A DNA stretch of 64,000 nt from Omphiscola glabra (taxonomy: Eukaryota > Mollusca > Gastropoda > Lymnaeidae), in assembly GCA_964017045.1 (NCBI GenBank), contig OZ024806.1, forward strand, positions 7,398,488 to 7,462,487, given 5' to 3'. The translations under genes were made by a program, and so were the position numbers. Shown piece by piece: positions 44,876 through 56,089 of the stretch (the stretch's first letter is position 1; each line of letters starts with the position of its first letter). The notes beneath the pieces were generated by a model. It did not search any database and had not been told where the DNA came from. It was given only the letters and a program-made list of their open reading frames with translations.

Positions 44876-45286
44876 CAGTGATTCCCAAAGTGGTCTATAT
44901 TGACCCCCAGGGGGTCGACGGCAACTTGCAAGGGGGTCTATGTTAGCGAGAAAAAAAATTGGGGGTCCATGAAATGAAAATGGGGGGTCAACGACGGTGG
45001 ATCTCATGTAAGCAGGCCGTGACTTCTATTATGGCAAACCATGAATGAAATGATTCACATACACAGATAGTACCTATTTACTTGCATAATATTACCTTAT
45101 AATATAAAGACATATATCTTCCTACATAATTAATAAAAGTACCTATTAAGTAAAAATTATAAAAATTATAAAACTGTTTAAGAATTATTATAAACTAGCA
45201 GGTAATAATCAGGTAAGCAAGGGGTCCACACAAAACCGAAAGTCTTGGCAAGGGGTCTACGAGGCAAGAAAGTTTGGGGACCTCTG
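44876..45286. mobile_element. hAT MITE with perfect target duplication
   Basis: The left end CAGTGATTCCCAAAGTGG and the right end AAGTTTGGGGACCTCTG are inverted. TTCTAAAC flanks both sides exactly (44868-44875 and 45287-45294). It is 411 bp with GGGGGTC-rich ends and an AT-rich middle. Confidence 0.9.
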
Positions 45287-45432
45287 TTCTAAACTTTTTT
45301 AAAACGCCGAAATAAAAAATATTTGCAACGTTTCCTCTTTTCAGCCGGCGACCTCCAGGAGGAAAACCTCCGCGACCAAACTAAAAAAAAACCCTCCGCC
45401 GTTGGGAACGAACATTTTTCCTTTATCAATAC

Positions 45433-45663
45433 AGAGCGAGAGAGAGAGGGTGAGAGAGAGAGAGAGAACGTGAAAAAGAGAAAGAGAGTAAAAGAGAGAG
45501 AAAGAGAGGGAGAGAAAGAGAAAGAGAGAAAAGAGAGAGAGAGATAGGAGAGAGAGTAAAAGAGAAAGAGGGAGAGGGAAAGAGAGGGAGAGAGAGGAGA
45601 GAAGAGAGAGAGAGGGGGAGAGGAGAGAAAAGAGAGAGAGGTGGAGAGAAAGAGAGAGAGAGA
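45433..45663. repeat. (GA)n microsatellite
   Basis: Impure GAGAGA/GAAAGA tract of about 230 bp. Confidence 0.95.
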
Positions 45664-46240
45664 GGTTAGGGCAGACTTGGACTTGGGCATTTAAATTCGC
45701 GCGCTAAGGCCTGCAGTGTATTTCCGCGCGATGTCCTAACCGAGACATGGCCACCAAAGAGGCATCTACAGATCACCAGTGCACTTTGGACCCTTTTTTC
45801 GTCATTCTTTTCGACACATAGGTATTGCGTGCACGCTTTAAAGGTGAAGAGTCCCCCCCCCCCTTCCTTTTTCTCACCCCCCTCTTCCAACCCCCATCCC
45901 CCGGGGGGTGCACCCATTTCATATTTTGACCTACAATTCACACTAACGTGTGCGTCAAAAACAAGATCTTATTTTGTTCCATGGGACTTTCCCCCCAAAA
46001 GTTCAACTGACACATTTATGAAACAACGTTCTGGGCGAATCCTTGACTCCCCTCAGAAAATAGTCTATTGTTCGACCTATTTGTTCTTCTTTTCAGCTAC
46101 CGTGGCATTTTTTTGTAATTGTTGATCAACCTTAGGTCAATCATTGATTGCGAGGGACGCTATTAATAGATCCAGGTTGATAGGAAATTTCAGGATCCAC
46201 TTACAGATTTGATTTTTTTTTAATTACGGGGGTGGGGGGG
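45664..46240. other. Non-coding spacer
   Basis: C-rich stretch near 45853-45905. No exon. Confidence 0.4.
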
Positions 46241-46243
46241 GGG

Positions 46244-46310
46244 GGATTTGAACCCCCAAAAACCTAGTTGGTAATCTCAACATTGAATGCTTTAACCACA
46301 TAACCTATTG
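46244..46310 (-). ncRNA. tRNA-like SINE head (Pol III A and B boxes)
   Basis: On the minus strand GGTTCAAATCC (46254-46244) is a perfect B box. About 40 bp upstream is TTATGTGGTTAAAGCATTCA, which resembles the A-box region of tRNA-derived SINEs. No acceptor stem or clear anticodon arm could be drawn, so this is a tRNA-like pseudogene or SINE head, not a working tRNA. Confidence 0.6.
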
Positions 46311-46690
46311 TTGCGTCATAATGCTTTAACCACATAACCTATTGTTGCGTCATAATGCTTTAACCACATAACCTATTGTTGCGTCATAATGCTTTAACCA
46401 CATAACCTATTGTTGCGTCATAACGCTATAGCCACATAACCTATTGTTGCGTCATAACGCTATAGCCACATAACCTATTGTTGCGTCATAATGCTTTAAC
46501 CACATAACCTATTGTTGCGTCATAACGCTATAGCCACATAACCTATTGTTGCGTCATAACGCTATAGCCACATAACCTATTGTTGCGTCATAACGCTATA
46601 GCCACATAACCTATTGTTGCGTCATAACGCTATAACCACATAACATGTTGGTATGTCATAATGCTCCAGCCACATAACCTATTGTTGTGT
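46286..46690 (-). repeat. 35-bp array that multiplies a Pol III A box
   Basis: About 12 copies of AATGCTTTAACCACATAACC plus TATTGTTGCGTCATA. Two unit types occur: AATGCTTTAACC and AACGCTATAGCC. The first copy is part of the tRNA-like sequence at 46244-46310, so the array grew from its A-box half, away from the B box. Confidence 0.88.
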
Positions 46691-47728
46691 AATCCATTTT
46701 GTAAGCATAACCGCTTTATTGAAATTTTTTTTTTCAATATTCCTCTCTTGCATATAACATTTTCAAATCTGGCAAGAGACATAGACGGGTACTGTTATAG
46801 AAAGGAAATGTTGCCATGAAATAAGGGCGATTCACGGAATTATATCGATCATAAGACAAACGATAAAAAAAAGGATATTTTTTTAAGGTGGGTTGGCCTT
46901 TCGATTATTGTTTGAGAGTGATGATAATATGGATGATACGTTCATGGGTTTAAATCAATATTAAGGACCCTCTGAAACTTTTTCACGGACCGCAAATTGG
47001 ACCACGGGTTAAGAACCTCTGAATGAAGAAATTTCTGGATGAAAAAAAAATAAATTTATAATACATTTTAAAAAGTTAATCTGTACAATAATTTTTCCAA
47101 TGATCACGTGATCCCACCACAATAACAAACACGTCGATAAAAATTGATAAAATTCCACTGAGTCGTGTCACGTGATTGGGGGATACCATTAAAACAACGA
47201 CGCTATTTATAGCACTGACACATTAACCTCCCATTGGAGGGAAATAAGACAACCCGACATTGTGTTGGCTTAATTTTAGTAGCGTTATTGGTGGGAAAGC
47301 GGGGGGTTCAATGACCGCTGCACAGTGCACGCCAAACCGGTGCGCAATTCATGTCAGCAAAATGTTTATGCACCCCTCAAGTCCACCGTTGGGATTTGGG
47401 GGGGGGGGGGGGATTCGTTGTCACTGCACGGGAAGTTTCTGTCACAAAAATGAGATACGGTGAAGGTCACTGGGAGGAAACCGTATCGAAACGATTCATT
47501 CAGCGCGGGGGGGGGGGGGGGGGGGGGGAGTTGACATCACGATGTCATCAAAGAGTAAATACGTGGATGTGTGCAACATAGTGGTGCAGTTGTCAACAAG
47601 ATGTTTATTTGTACGTGTCTGGAGTGGCTCTCAAACAAAAATAGTTACAATTTTGCTACGTGGGGGATTGATGAACAGCGACATGATAACATAAAGCACA
47701 ATCAAAAAAACTGAATGTTCCCTCACCA
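46691..47728. other. Non-coding; promoter-like cluster near 47100-47230
   Basis: GATCACGTGATC (47102-47113) and GTCACGTGATTGG (about 47167-47179) are E-box palindromes. CTATTTATAG (about 47203-47212) fits a MEF2 site, and an inverted CCAAT (CCATTGGAG) follows. No first exon was found. G runs at 47399-47411 and 47507-47528 may be assembly-sensitive. Confidence 0.3.
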
Positions 47729-47914
47729 CAGTGGCGTAGTGAGGGGGGAGCAAGGGGGGCATCATGCCCCGGGCGCTACTCACAAAGGGGCGCCAAATGG
47801 TATATTTTACTATATATTGTATGGTTTTCGAATAAAGGGGGGCGCTAAAAAGGTATTGGGGGGCGCTAAAAAGGTATTGTGCCCCGGGCGCGAGTTAAGC
47901 TCGCTACGCCACTG
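47729..47914 (-). mobile_element. hAT MITE, family B, inverted copy
   Basis: The left end CAGTGGCGTAGTGAGG and the right end GCTACGCCACTG are inverted. The flanks CCTCACCA and CCTCGCCA match at 7 of 8 positions. It is the reverse complement of the 10987-11171 copy and has the same internal duplication of GGCGCTAAAAAGGTATTG. Confidence 0.88.
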
Positions 47915-47999
47915 CCTCGCCACTCCTTACATTGCCATCCCTCCCCCTCATCCACACCCTGGGCAACCTTACCCATATGGCCACCCCGACCCGCTCCTA

Positions 48000-48400
48000 T
48001 CCCCATTCTCACCTCTTTACACATCGTTACCTCTACCCACATCACCACCTCTAACCACATCGCAACATCTACCCACATCGACAGCCTTACTACTGCGCCA
48101 CCCCATACCACATTTCCACCCCAACCCACATCACTACTGTTTACCCCATCGCCCCCTAACCACATTACCCCCTACACACATTGCCACCCCTACCCACAAC
48201 ACCACCCCTACCCACAACACCACCCCTAACCACAACACCACCCATATCGCCGTCCCTAACTACGTCGCCACCCCACCCACATCGCCACCACTACCCATAT
48301 CGCCACCCCTATCTACATCGCCACCCCTACCTACATCGCCATCCCTATTTACATCGCCACCCCTACCCACATCGCCACCCCTACCCACGTCGCGACTAGA
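48000..48400. repeat. Degenerate CCACCCCTACCCACAT-type repeat
   Basis: Diverged at the left and becoming regular from about 48170 with 15- to 18-bp units (ACATCGCCACCCCTACC). The 229-codon plus frame across it is Pro/Thr-rich repeat sequence. Confidence 0.85.
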
Positions 48401-49344
48401 GTAAACAACATCATAGTAATACTGACACTTGTAACCAAGGTGTTGATGTAGTGTAACACAATGGGAAGTGGATCAAGAGGTAGTTCGAGGTGGAAGTGTG
48501 CGTTATTTGTCTAGTCAACGTGTGTTAGAAAGTTAATAATTCAGTTCGGACACGTCAGTATTAGGTGTCGGTATGTCAACCGAATTCTATCACCAAGTCG
48601 TTACAATATATCCAAATATTTTCAAAGTCACCATCCGGGATCGGAGATGTTGGAATCAAAATCAGAAGAAAACTGCTGGATTTTGAAATACTGAAAGGAA
48701 GATGTGGCGAATTACACATGTCACGTGTGTTGTAGTTAAGTACGCAGAGTCAATGTAGCACACTACCTTGTGTGTTCAATACAAACAAATCGTACTACAC
48801 ATGCGTTTTAAAGTGCATTTCACGCAACGTGTCTCTTCCGGTCGATCATGTCATAATAATACGCACGTCTTTCCAAGCCCAGCACACGACACACGTTCAT
48901 CCGAGCTGGAATAGGGACAGAGTCAAGTTGCAGTACGACACTTGAAGCGAGTGATCCAAGTGTGTCATAGAGTAGCAATTGTTACATCCGTGTTGTCTCG
49001 TTTACTTACGAGTTTACATGGATTCGAGAGTTCAGGGAGTTTTATTTACATGTGTGGGGCAATAGTCAGTTGGAAAAGGGCATTTAAGGGGGTGGGGGCT
49101 TTGTGGTGCAATAGTCGGTTGGAAAAAGGGTGTTTTGGGGGTGGACGGGGGGGGGCTGCTGGGTGTGGGGGGCAGTGGTTACACGTGATCCTGAAATGTT
49201 GACGTGGTGGGGGAAGATCTCTATTCACAAATGACCGATTTCCGCCGCAGAGCCTACCCCAACATTGAGTTCGTGATAGATTCAGTGACAACATAAGTAA
49301 TTACCCAGAGATTAAATTCGATAGACGCAGTGCTTCAATTAGTG
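48401..49344. other. Unique non-coding sequence
   Basis: A short imperfect duplication of AATAGTCGGTTGGAAAA occurs at 49060-49130. No exon is supported. Confidence 0.4.
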
Positions 49345-49542
49345 CAGTGGTTCTCAACCTTCCTAAGGCCGCGACCGTTTAATAAAGTTCCTCATCTTGT
49401 GGTGACCCCCTCAACCATAAAATTATTTTCGCTGCTACTTCATAAATATGTGTTTTCCTATGGTTTTAGGCGACCCCTGTGTAAGGGTCGTACGACCCTC
49501 AAAGGGGTCACGACCCACAGGGTGAGAAGCGTTGAACTCTGA
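49345..49542 (+). mobile_element. SPIN-like hAT MITE
   Basis: It begins CAGTGGTTCTCAACCTTCCT, then GCCGCGACC, TTGTGGTGACCCCC, CTGCTACTTCATAA, GTGTTTTCCTATGG and TTAGGCGACCCCTGTG, and ends with GGGTCACGACCCACAG and a decayed GTTGAACTCTG. Order and spacing match the recalled SPIN short elements. The flanks AATTAGTG (49337-49344) and AATTGGTG (49543-49550) match at 7 of 8 positions if the right end carries a small insertion. It is non-coding. Confidence 0.82.
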
Positions 49543-49648
49543 AATTGGTGTGCCATCAAAATAACGATGCAACATTTGTTATTCTCTTCATTTTTAAGTT
49601 GTATTTTTTTACTTTTACCTGCACAGTGCACTGTTCGTCTGCTTGAAG

Positions 49649-49980
49649 CAGTGGTTCTTACACAGGGATGCCCGCACACCCCCTTAAGGTTTCAGGAGGC
49701 ACTAAATGGTGGGTGGAGGAGGAGCAGTGATACCCAGAATTCATTTCCATTGCTAGTTGATCTGCTACCTTTTAGTTAAGATTCAGGTTTATTGACATCT
49801 TTATTTGGGGGGGGGGGGGGGGGGGGGTAGAATAAGTTGTGTTCACCAGAAGGAGTGATAGTATGCGTGAACAAGGCGTGTGGGGAGGGGCGGTGTGGTT
49901 TGGGGGGGGGAATGATTTGAAATCGATCGGGGAAAAAGGGGGGGGGGGGCGCTTCAAAATAAAAAGTTTGATGACCCCTG
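49649..49980. mobile_element. hAT MITE with target duplication
   Basis: The left end CAGTGGTTCTTACACAGGG and the right end AAAGTTTGATGACCCCTG are approximate inverted repeats. The flanks GCTTGAAG (49641-49648) and GCTTAAAG (49981-49988) match at 7 of 8 positions. The interior has three G homopolymers. Confidence 0.8.
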
Positions 49981-50435
49981 GCTTAAAGAATGTTTCGAAG
50001 TATAGACAAGGCCTTTAAAAAAAAAATCTGGGTAGATGTACTACACCTTGTGTTTATTTCTGTAAGCAACTCTACGATACAGATTCATTGAACCGATTGT
50101 TCAGTCAAGCTCTAAACAACTCCCCCCCCCCTCCCGCTCCTTGCAATACAGTCTACAAAAAGCATTAAATCTTTCTTTCATGCGCACCGAACCGTTCTCT
50201 GACTCTCGATGTGTGCACGCACAACAACGCCTTTTGCCTCACTGAACGCATTCCGCCGTTCCGCACTTTTTTTTTAGAACGCGTTGAATCGACACACTGT
50301 AATAATCGACTACAACAGTTTCAGATCGAATACGTCAACTACCTATCTTCACGAAGCAGACTATTTCTTTATATCTCTTATATATTTATATCTCTTATAT
50401 ATTTATACTCTTATATATATTACGCTTCTGGTTGT
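49981..50435. other. Non-coding spacer
   Basis: C run near 50121 and TTATATATTTATATC-like words at 50375-50420. No gene. Confidence 0.4.
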
Positions 50436-51147
50436 ACTCGTGGACTGCTTCCCAATGGACTGCTTCCCAATGGACTGCTTCCCAATGGACTGCTTCCCAA
50501 TGGACTGCTTCCCAATGGACTGCTTCCCAATGGACTGCTTCCCAATGGACTGCTTCCCAATGGACTGCTTCCCAATGGACTGCTTCCCAATGGACTGCTT
50601 CCCAATGGACTGCTTCCCAATGGACTGCTTCGCAATGGACTGCTTCCCAATGGACTGCTTCCCAATGGACTGCTTCCCAATGGACTGCTTCCCAATGGAC
50701 TGCTTCCCAATGGACTGCTTCCCAATGGACTGCTTCCCAATGGACTGCTTCCCAATGGACTGCTTCCCAATGGACTGCTTCCCAATGGACTGCTTCCCAA
50801 TGGACTGCTTCCCAATGGACTGCTTCCCAATGGACTGCTTCCCAATGGACTGCTTCCCAATGGACTGCTTCCCAATGGACTGCTTCCCAATGGACTGCTT
50901 CCCAATGGACTGCTTCCCAATGGACTGCTTCCCAATGGACTGCTTCCCAATGGACTGCTTCCCAATGGACTGCTTCCCAATGGACTGCTTCCCAATGGAC
51001 TGCTTCCCAATGGACTGCTTCCCAATGGACTGCTTCCCAATGGACTGCTTCCCAATGGACTGATTCCCAATGGACTGCTTCCTAATGGACTGCTTCCTAA
51101 TGGACTGCTTCCAAATGGACTGCTTCCTAATGCACTGCTTCCTAATC
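50436..51147. repeat. 15-bp satellite, about 47 copies, decaying only at its right edge
   Basis: CTGCTTCCCAATGGA repeats with one internal change (CTTCGCAATGG near 50630). The last six units each carry one or two changes (TGATTCCC, CCTAATGG, CCAAATGG, CCTAATGCA). 15 is divisible by 3, so frames give pentapeptide repeats: NGLLP, MDCFP, TASQW (plus) and SIGKQ, GSSPL (minus). The plus frame at 50211-51164 (317 codons) has no recognised domain outside the repeat. Confidence 0.97.
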
Positions 51148-51224
51148 AGCACATTTGGTATTGAGAGTATATTACAAGCAAATCTAAATGTTTGAAAGAA
51201 AGTACGGTTCAAATAATGAGTTCA

Positions 51225-51540
51225 ATAGCGCGCAAAATATAATTCCTGATAACTACGCTAAATGATTTATTTTTTAATATAACGCAACTGCGTTTGGCGC
51301 GTAATATTTTATTTTCCCAAAAAGAAATCGTCTAATTTTAAGTGGGGTGTAAAAATTATTCCGTTTTAAAGTCGTTGGGACATCAGAAAATTTAACATTT
51401 TCATGAGCGTGAAACAAAAAAGTGTGCAGTGACGTATCATGTGTGGAATACGTGTAGCAAAAATTTGGATTCTTAAATGTGCGTTACTTGAGTTCATGTT
51501 CTGTCAAGTAACTTTAGTAGATGGGAAGTTCACGCAGTGC
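51225..51540. repeat. Dispersed repeat E, copy inverted relative to 56090-56465
   Basis: Blocks ACGCAACTGCGTTTGGCGCG, GTGTGCAGTGACGTATCAT, GGATTCTTAAATGTGCGTTA and CTTGAGTTCATG occur in the same order, reverse-complemented, at 56410-56160. The last part of this copy is the unit that is tandemly amplified at 51519-52470. Element type unknown; no coding frame. Confidence 0.8.
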
Positions 51541-52470
51541 TGCCGCCAATGTTTGGCGGGCTATATCTAGTAGATGGGAAGTTCATGCATTGATGTCGCC
51601 AATGTTTGGCGGGCTATATCTAGTAGATGGGAAGTTCATGCATTGCTGTCGCCAATGTTTGGCGGGCTATGTCGAGTAGATGGGAAGTTCATGCATTGAT
51701 GTCGCCAATGTTTTGGCGGGCTATATCTAGTAGATGGGAAGTTCATGAATTGCTGTCGCCAATGTTTGGCGGGCTATGTCGAGTAGATGGGAAGTTCATG
51801 CATTGATGTCGCCAATGTTTTGGCGGGCTATGTCGAGTAGATGGGAAGTTCATGCATTGATGTCGCCAATGTTTGGCGGGCTATGTCGAGTAGATGGGAA
51901 GTTCATGCATTGATGTCGCCAATGTTTTGGCGGGCTATATCTTGTAGATGGGAAGTTCACGCATTTCTGCCGCCAATGTTTGGCGGGCTATATCTAGTAG
52001 ATGGGAAGTTCACTCATTGCTGCCGCCAATGTTTGGCGGGCTATATCTAGTAGATGGGAAGTTCACTCATTGCTGCCGCCAATGTTTGGCGGGCTATATC
52101 TAGTAGATGGGAAGTTCACTCATTGCTGCCGCCAATGTTTGGCGGGCTATATCTAGTAGATGGGAAGTTCACGCATTGCTGTCGCCAATGTTTGGCGGGC
52201 TATATCTAGTAGATGGGAAGTTCACTCATTGCTGCCGCCAATGTTTGGCGGGCTGTATCTAGTAGATGGGAAGTTCACGCATTGCTGTCGCCAATGTTTG
52301 GCGGGCTATATCTAGTAGATGGGAAGTTCACTCATTGCTGCCGCCAATGTTTGGCGGGCTATATCTTGTAGATGGGAAGTTCACGCATTTCTGCCGCCAA
52401 TGTTTGGCGGGCTATAGCTAGTAGATGGGAAGTTCACTCATTGCTGCCGCCAATGTTTGGCGGGCTATAT
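51519..52470. repeat. 53-bp minisatellite grown from the end of dispersed repeat E
   Basis: About 18 copies of AGTAGATGGGAAGTTCATGC, ATTGATGTCGCCAATGTTTG and GCGGGCTATATCT. The variants are GCATTGATG/CATTGCTG, TATATC/TATGTC and GTTTTGG (54 bp). The copy at 56097-56152 carries just one unit of it. Confidence 0.94.
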
Positions 52471-53084
52471 CGAGCTATCTTCTATTTTGCATGTTTTGTT
52501 TCATTAATTTATTTCATTCTGTCTTACAAAATCCGTTTGTTTTAATGTCGTTCTTTATTCTTATTCTCAAGTTTTTGGGTTTTTTTTTTTTACTTTTTTT
52601 TTTTTTTTTTTGTGGTCCAATGTTTATGGTTTAAGTGGTTTCTAAATATCGAAGAGTAATCGAATACTAGCTGAGCTGACACAGTTCTAGTAAGGAAAAG
52701 CAACGTGTTTGTGCCGTTAGTGCTGACCTATTTCTTTTTCCAAACAGCTGTTGTCATAAAATTTACATATAGTCAAAGCTGTCCAACGGATGACGTACAG
52801 CTGAAATATATTCGTGTTCATTATTCTCTCATTAAGCACACCCCAGCAAACCCCCCCCCCTCCCGCCCCCCTCCCTATTTTTTCTCCCTCGCTGAAATGG
52901 TCGCTGTAAACAGTCACGATTAAGTGCCTAGATATGTCCTTCTTTATAAAGGTCAATAATGGAAACATGACTTCCTGGGCATCTGCTACACACGAAACAT
53001 AGTGTTAGTTAAACATGATCACGTTAAGTATGGACCACTAAAATATGGCCAAGTTCAATTTGATGAATTAGAATGCGTTCCAGC
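52471..53084. other. T-rich non-coding spacer
   Basis: T homopolymers near 52579-52609. No exon. Confidence 0.45.
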
Positions 53085-53390
53085 TGAATATGGTCCAGCT
53101 GAATATGGTCCAGTTGAATATGGTCCAGCTGAATATGGTCCAGCTGAATATGGTCCAGTTGATATGGTCCAGTTGAATATGGTCCAGCTGAATATGGTCC
53201 TGCTGAATATGGTCCAGTTGAATATGGTCCAGCTGAATATGGTCCAGCTGAATATGGTCCAGTTGAATATGGTCCAGTTGAATATGGTCCAGCTGAATAT
53301 GGTCCAGTTGAATATGGTCCAGCTGAATATGGTCCAGTTGAATATGGTCCAGTTGAATATGGTCCAGTTACACACGATCCATTCAAATAC
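53085..53390. repeat. 15-bp minisatellite (TATGGTCCAGCTGAA)
   Basis: About 20 copies; CAGCTGAA and CAGTTGAA alternate irregularly. One copy is 14 bp (GTTGATATGG near 53158), which shifts the frame. Confidence 0.93.
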
Positions 53391-53419
53391 GTTAGAGTTA
53401 GGGCGGTCATTTTGATACG

Positions 53420-53775
53420 GTCCGGTTAAATGGGTGAGACACATTTAAATACGGTAAGTCAAATGGGTGAGTCACATTTAAATAAGGTACTTTCAAATGG
53501 GTGAGACACATTTAAATACGGTTCAGTCAATAGGGTGAGACACATTTAAATACGGTTCAGTCAATTGGGTGAGACACATTTAAATACGGTACAGTCAAAT
53601 GGGTGAGACACATTTAAATACGGTACAGTCAAATGGGTGAGACACATTTAAATACAGTTCAGTCAATTGGGTGAGACACATTTAAATACGGTACAGTCAA
53701 ATGGGTGAGACACATTTAAATACGGTACAGTCAAATGAATGAGACACATTTAAATACGGTCCAGTAAAATGGTCC
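53420..53775. repeat. 34-bp minisatellite (GGGTGAGACACATTTAAATA)
   Basis: About ten copies of CAAATGGGTGAGACACATTT plus AAATACGGTACAGT. It directly follows the 15-bp array, and both share a (T/C)GGTCCAGTT-like word. Confidence 0.92.
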
Positions 53776-53944
53776 AAGTTAAAAGAGGCACATATTGATA
53801 TGGTGCAGTAAAATGCGGTCCGTCCAGAAGCTAGTGTCCAACTGATAGATCTACCATAGCCAATCGCATTGATTTTGTTAAGTTACGAATATAACGCTAA
53901 CACGGCATTATATGAAAGCGTCATTAACTCAAACCCTAATTGCC

Positions 53945-54390
53945 CACTGTCGGAATGTCCAGTTTCGGAATGCCCATTGTCGGAATGCCCAGTGTCGGAA
54001 TGCCCATTGTGGGAATGCCCAGTGACTGAATGCCCATTGTCGGAATGCCCAGATTCAGAATGCTCAGTGACCGAATGCCCAGTGTCGAAATGACCAGTGT
54101 CTGAATGCCTAATGTCGGATTGCCCAGTGTCGGAATGCCCAGTGTCTGAATGCCTAATGTCGGATTGCCCAGTGTCGGAATGCCCAGTGTCGGAATGCTC
54201 AGTGTCGGAATGTCGAGTGACTGAATGTCCAGTGTCGAAATGACCCGTGTCTGAATGCCTAATGTCGGAATGCCCAGTGTCGGAATGTCGTCGAGTGTCT
54301 GAATGTCCAGTGACTGAATGTCCAGTGTCGAAATGACCCGTGTCTGAATGCCTAATGTCGGAATGCCCAGTGTCAGAATGCCTAATGTCG
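53945..54390. repeat. 15-bp minisatellite (CAGTGTCGGAATGCC) with longer modules
   Basis: About 29 copies. Right-hand units form a repeated module (TGACCCGTGTCTGAATGCCT, AATGTCGGAATGCCC and so on) that appears two or three times. Confidence 0.93.
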
Positions 54391-54586
54391 GATACGACCT
54401 GTGATAATATTTACGATAAATATATAGCAATGATTCTTTAAACAGACTGAGCAGCAGAACGATTTACGCGTTTGAATAGTTCAACGGTGCTCACTGGTTA
54501 TCTTCGACCCCTTCTTGGCGAAGACTGGACATTGTTGTTAGCCATCAATACACTGAACGAACGAGTTGTAGCAGTGTGCGTGTTTG

Positions 54587-54587
<1 letters not shown>

Positions 54588-54652
<65 letters not shown>
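54588..54652. repeat. (TA)n microsatellite
   Basis: Pure TA for about 65 bp, adjoining the MITE at 54653. Confidence 0.97.
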
Positions 54653-54655
<3 letters not shown>

Positions 54656-54900
54656 GAGCTTATTTTCAAAACGCGGTATCCACCATTTTTAAAAAAATGA
54701 AAAAACCTAACCATTTTGTAGAGCAAACCAGGTTCGTTTAGGACATGGTAAATTCTATTATACCAAACACATTATATTCCTATTTTATTCATGTCTAAAA
54801 ATGATTTAATCCTCTAAACGCTTTATTAATTTTTTGTAAAAAGTTGAATAATCTCAAAACCCCCAAAATGGATATACAGCATTTTGAAAATCAGCTCTTC
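54653..54900. mobile_element. MITE with about 36-bp terminal inverted repeats, TA flanks
   Basis: The left end GAAGAGCTTATTTTCAAAAC matches the inverted right end GAAGAGCTGATTTTCAAAAT and continues to CCATTTT, about 31 of 36 positions. It sits in AT dinucleotide sequence, consistent with a TA target. No coding capacity. The superfamily is uncertain (Tc1/mariner-like is the simplest guess). Confidence 0.8.
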
Positions 54901-55527
54901 ATATATAGATCTGGCTGTTGTTTGTATTTAGTTTACCAGATGTAATATAAAAGTGGTGGTTTATGACTTAATAAGAAATACACAGGTCCTATAGGAAATA
55001 CAATGCGTTGAGAATCCCTGAAGTGGGCGGATGTTACGCCATGTTCACTAAAACCGGAAATGAAGATCGATGTAGAACGACTGTAAATCGTGACCAGAAG
55101 TGACATGGGCGATAAGACGACTGTTGACATTGATTGGAGAAAATAAAAAAACAAACGTTAAAAATCCATTAGCTCTCCTATCTGATTTCATAGCATGCCC
55201 TATTTGTAATGCAAGGCTCTAACATTCTCTGTTGGACAAACACATTAGCCATTAACAATTGGAGGGAAAAAATGTTTATGTGAATTAGTGACCTTATAAC
55301 CTCTTGGAAAGACAGAAAGGGAGAGAGGAAGAGGGGGAGAGAAAGAGGGAGAGGCAGGGAGAGAGAGAGAGGGTGAAAAGGAGGGACAGTGGGAGCATAG
55401 ATGGAGGGAGCGTAGGGATGGTATGGGAAAATGGGCGGATGATGGTACGGGATATCTGGGGTGCCAATCGTCCGTAAATTTACGGTCAGTCCCCCCACCC
55501 CCCACTAAAAACATATCTAAAAATTTG
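54901..55527. other. Non-coding spacer with (GA)n near 55310-55375
   Basis: No exon is supported. Confidence 0.45.
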
Positions 55528-55826
55528 ACCTAAAATAACTTGTCCGTAAATGTCCGCAAGAACTTTTCACCTGAGTAGTCACTGAATTTTGAAAAAATTT
55601 GACCTAAAATAACTTGTCCGTAAATGTCCGCAAGAACTTTTCACCTGAGTAGTCACTGAACTTTGAAAAAATTTGACCTAAAATAACTTGTCCGTAAATG
55701 TCCGCAAGAACTTTTCACCTGAGTAGTCACTGAACTTTGAAAAAATTTGACCTAAAATAACTTGTCCGTAAATGTCCGCAAGAACTTTTCACCTGAGTAG
55801 TCACTGAACTTTGAAAAAATTTGAAA
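55528..55826. repeat. 75-bp satellite, 4 copies
   Basis: AATTTGACCTAAAATAACTT, GTCCGTAAATGTCCGCAAGA, ACTTTTCACCTGAGTAGTCA and CTGAACTTTGAAAA. The copies are nearly identical. Confidence 0.95.
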
Positions 55827-56089
55827 ATAACAAAACGATATCTCAACTACTCTAGATATTGTTTTCTTTCTTCTTTGCTTGGAGCGTGTAGGATGATGGC
55901 GAGGAGAAATTCAAAACTGCTGAGAATGCCATACAATAAAGTAACGCTATAAGATGGACTCAAGCACATCTCATACATATTATACGGTCGTGAATACATA
56001 GGCGTAGGGATATGGGACACTTTTGTTCAGCTTCGTAAAATTATTTCTTAATATGTGTCTGTGTATATATATATATATCTATATATCTA

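Noticed and set aside
45289..45690. Ser/Leu/Phe-rich minus-strand frame as a membrane protein
   Set aside because: The hydrophobic stretch is the complement of a (GA)n microsatellite.
50211..51164. 317-codon frame with NGLLP repeats
   Set aside because: The repeat part follows from a 15-bp satellite, and the non-repeat N-terminal part shows no domain or start context.
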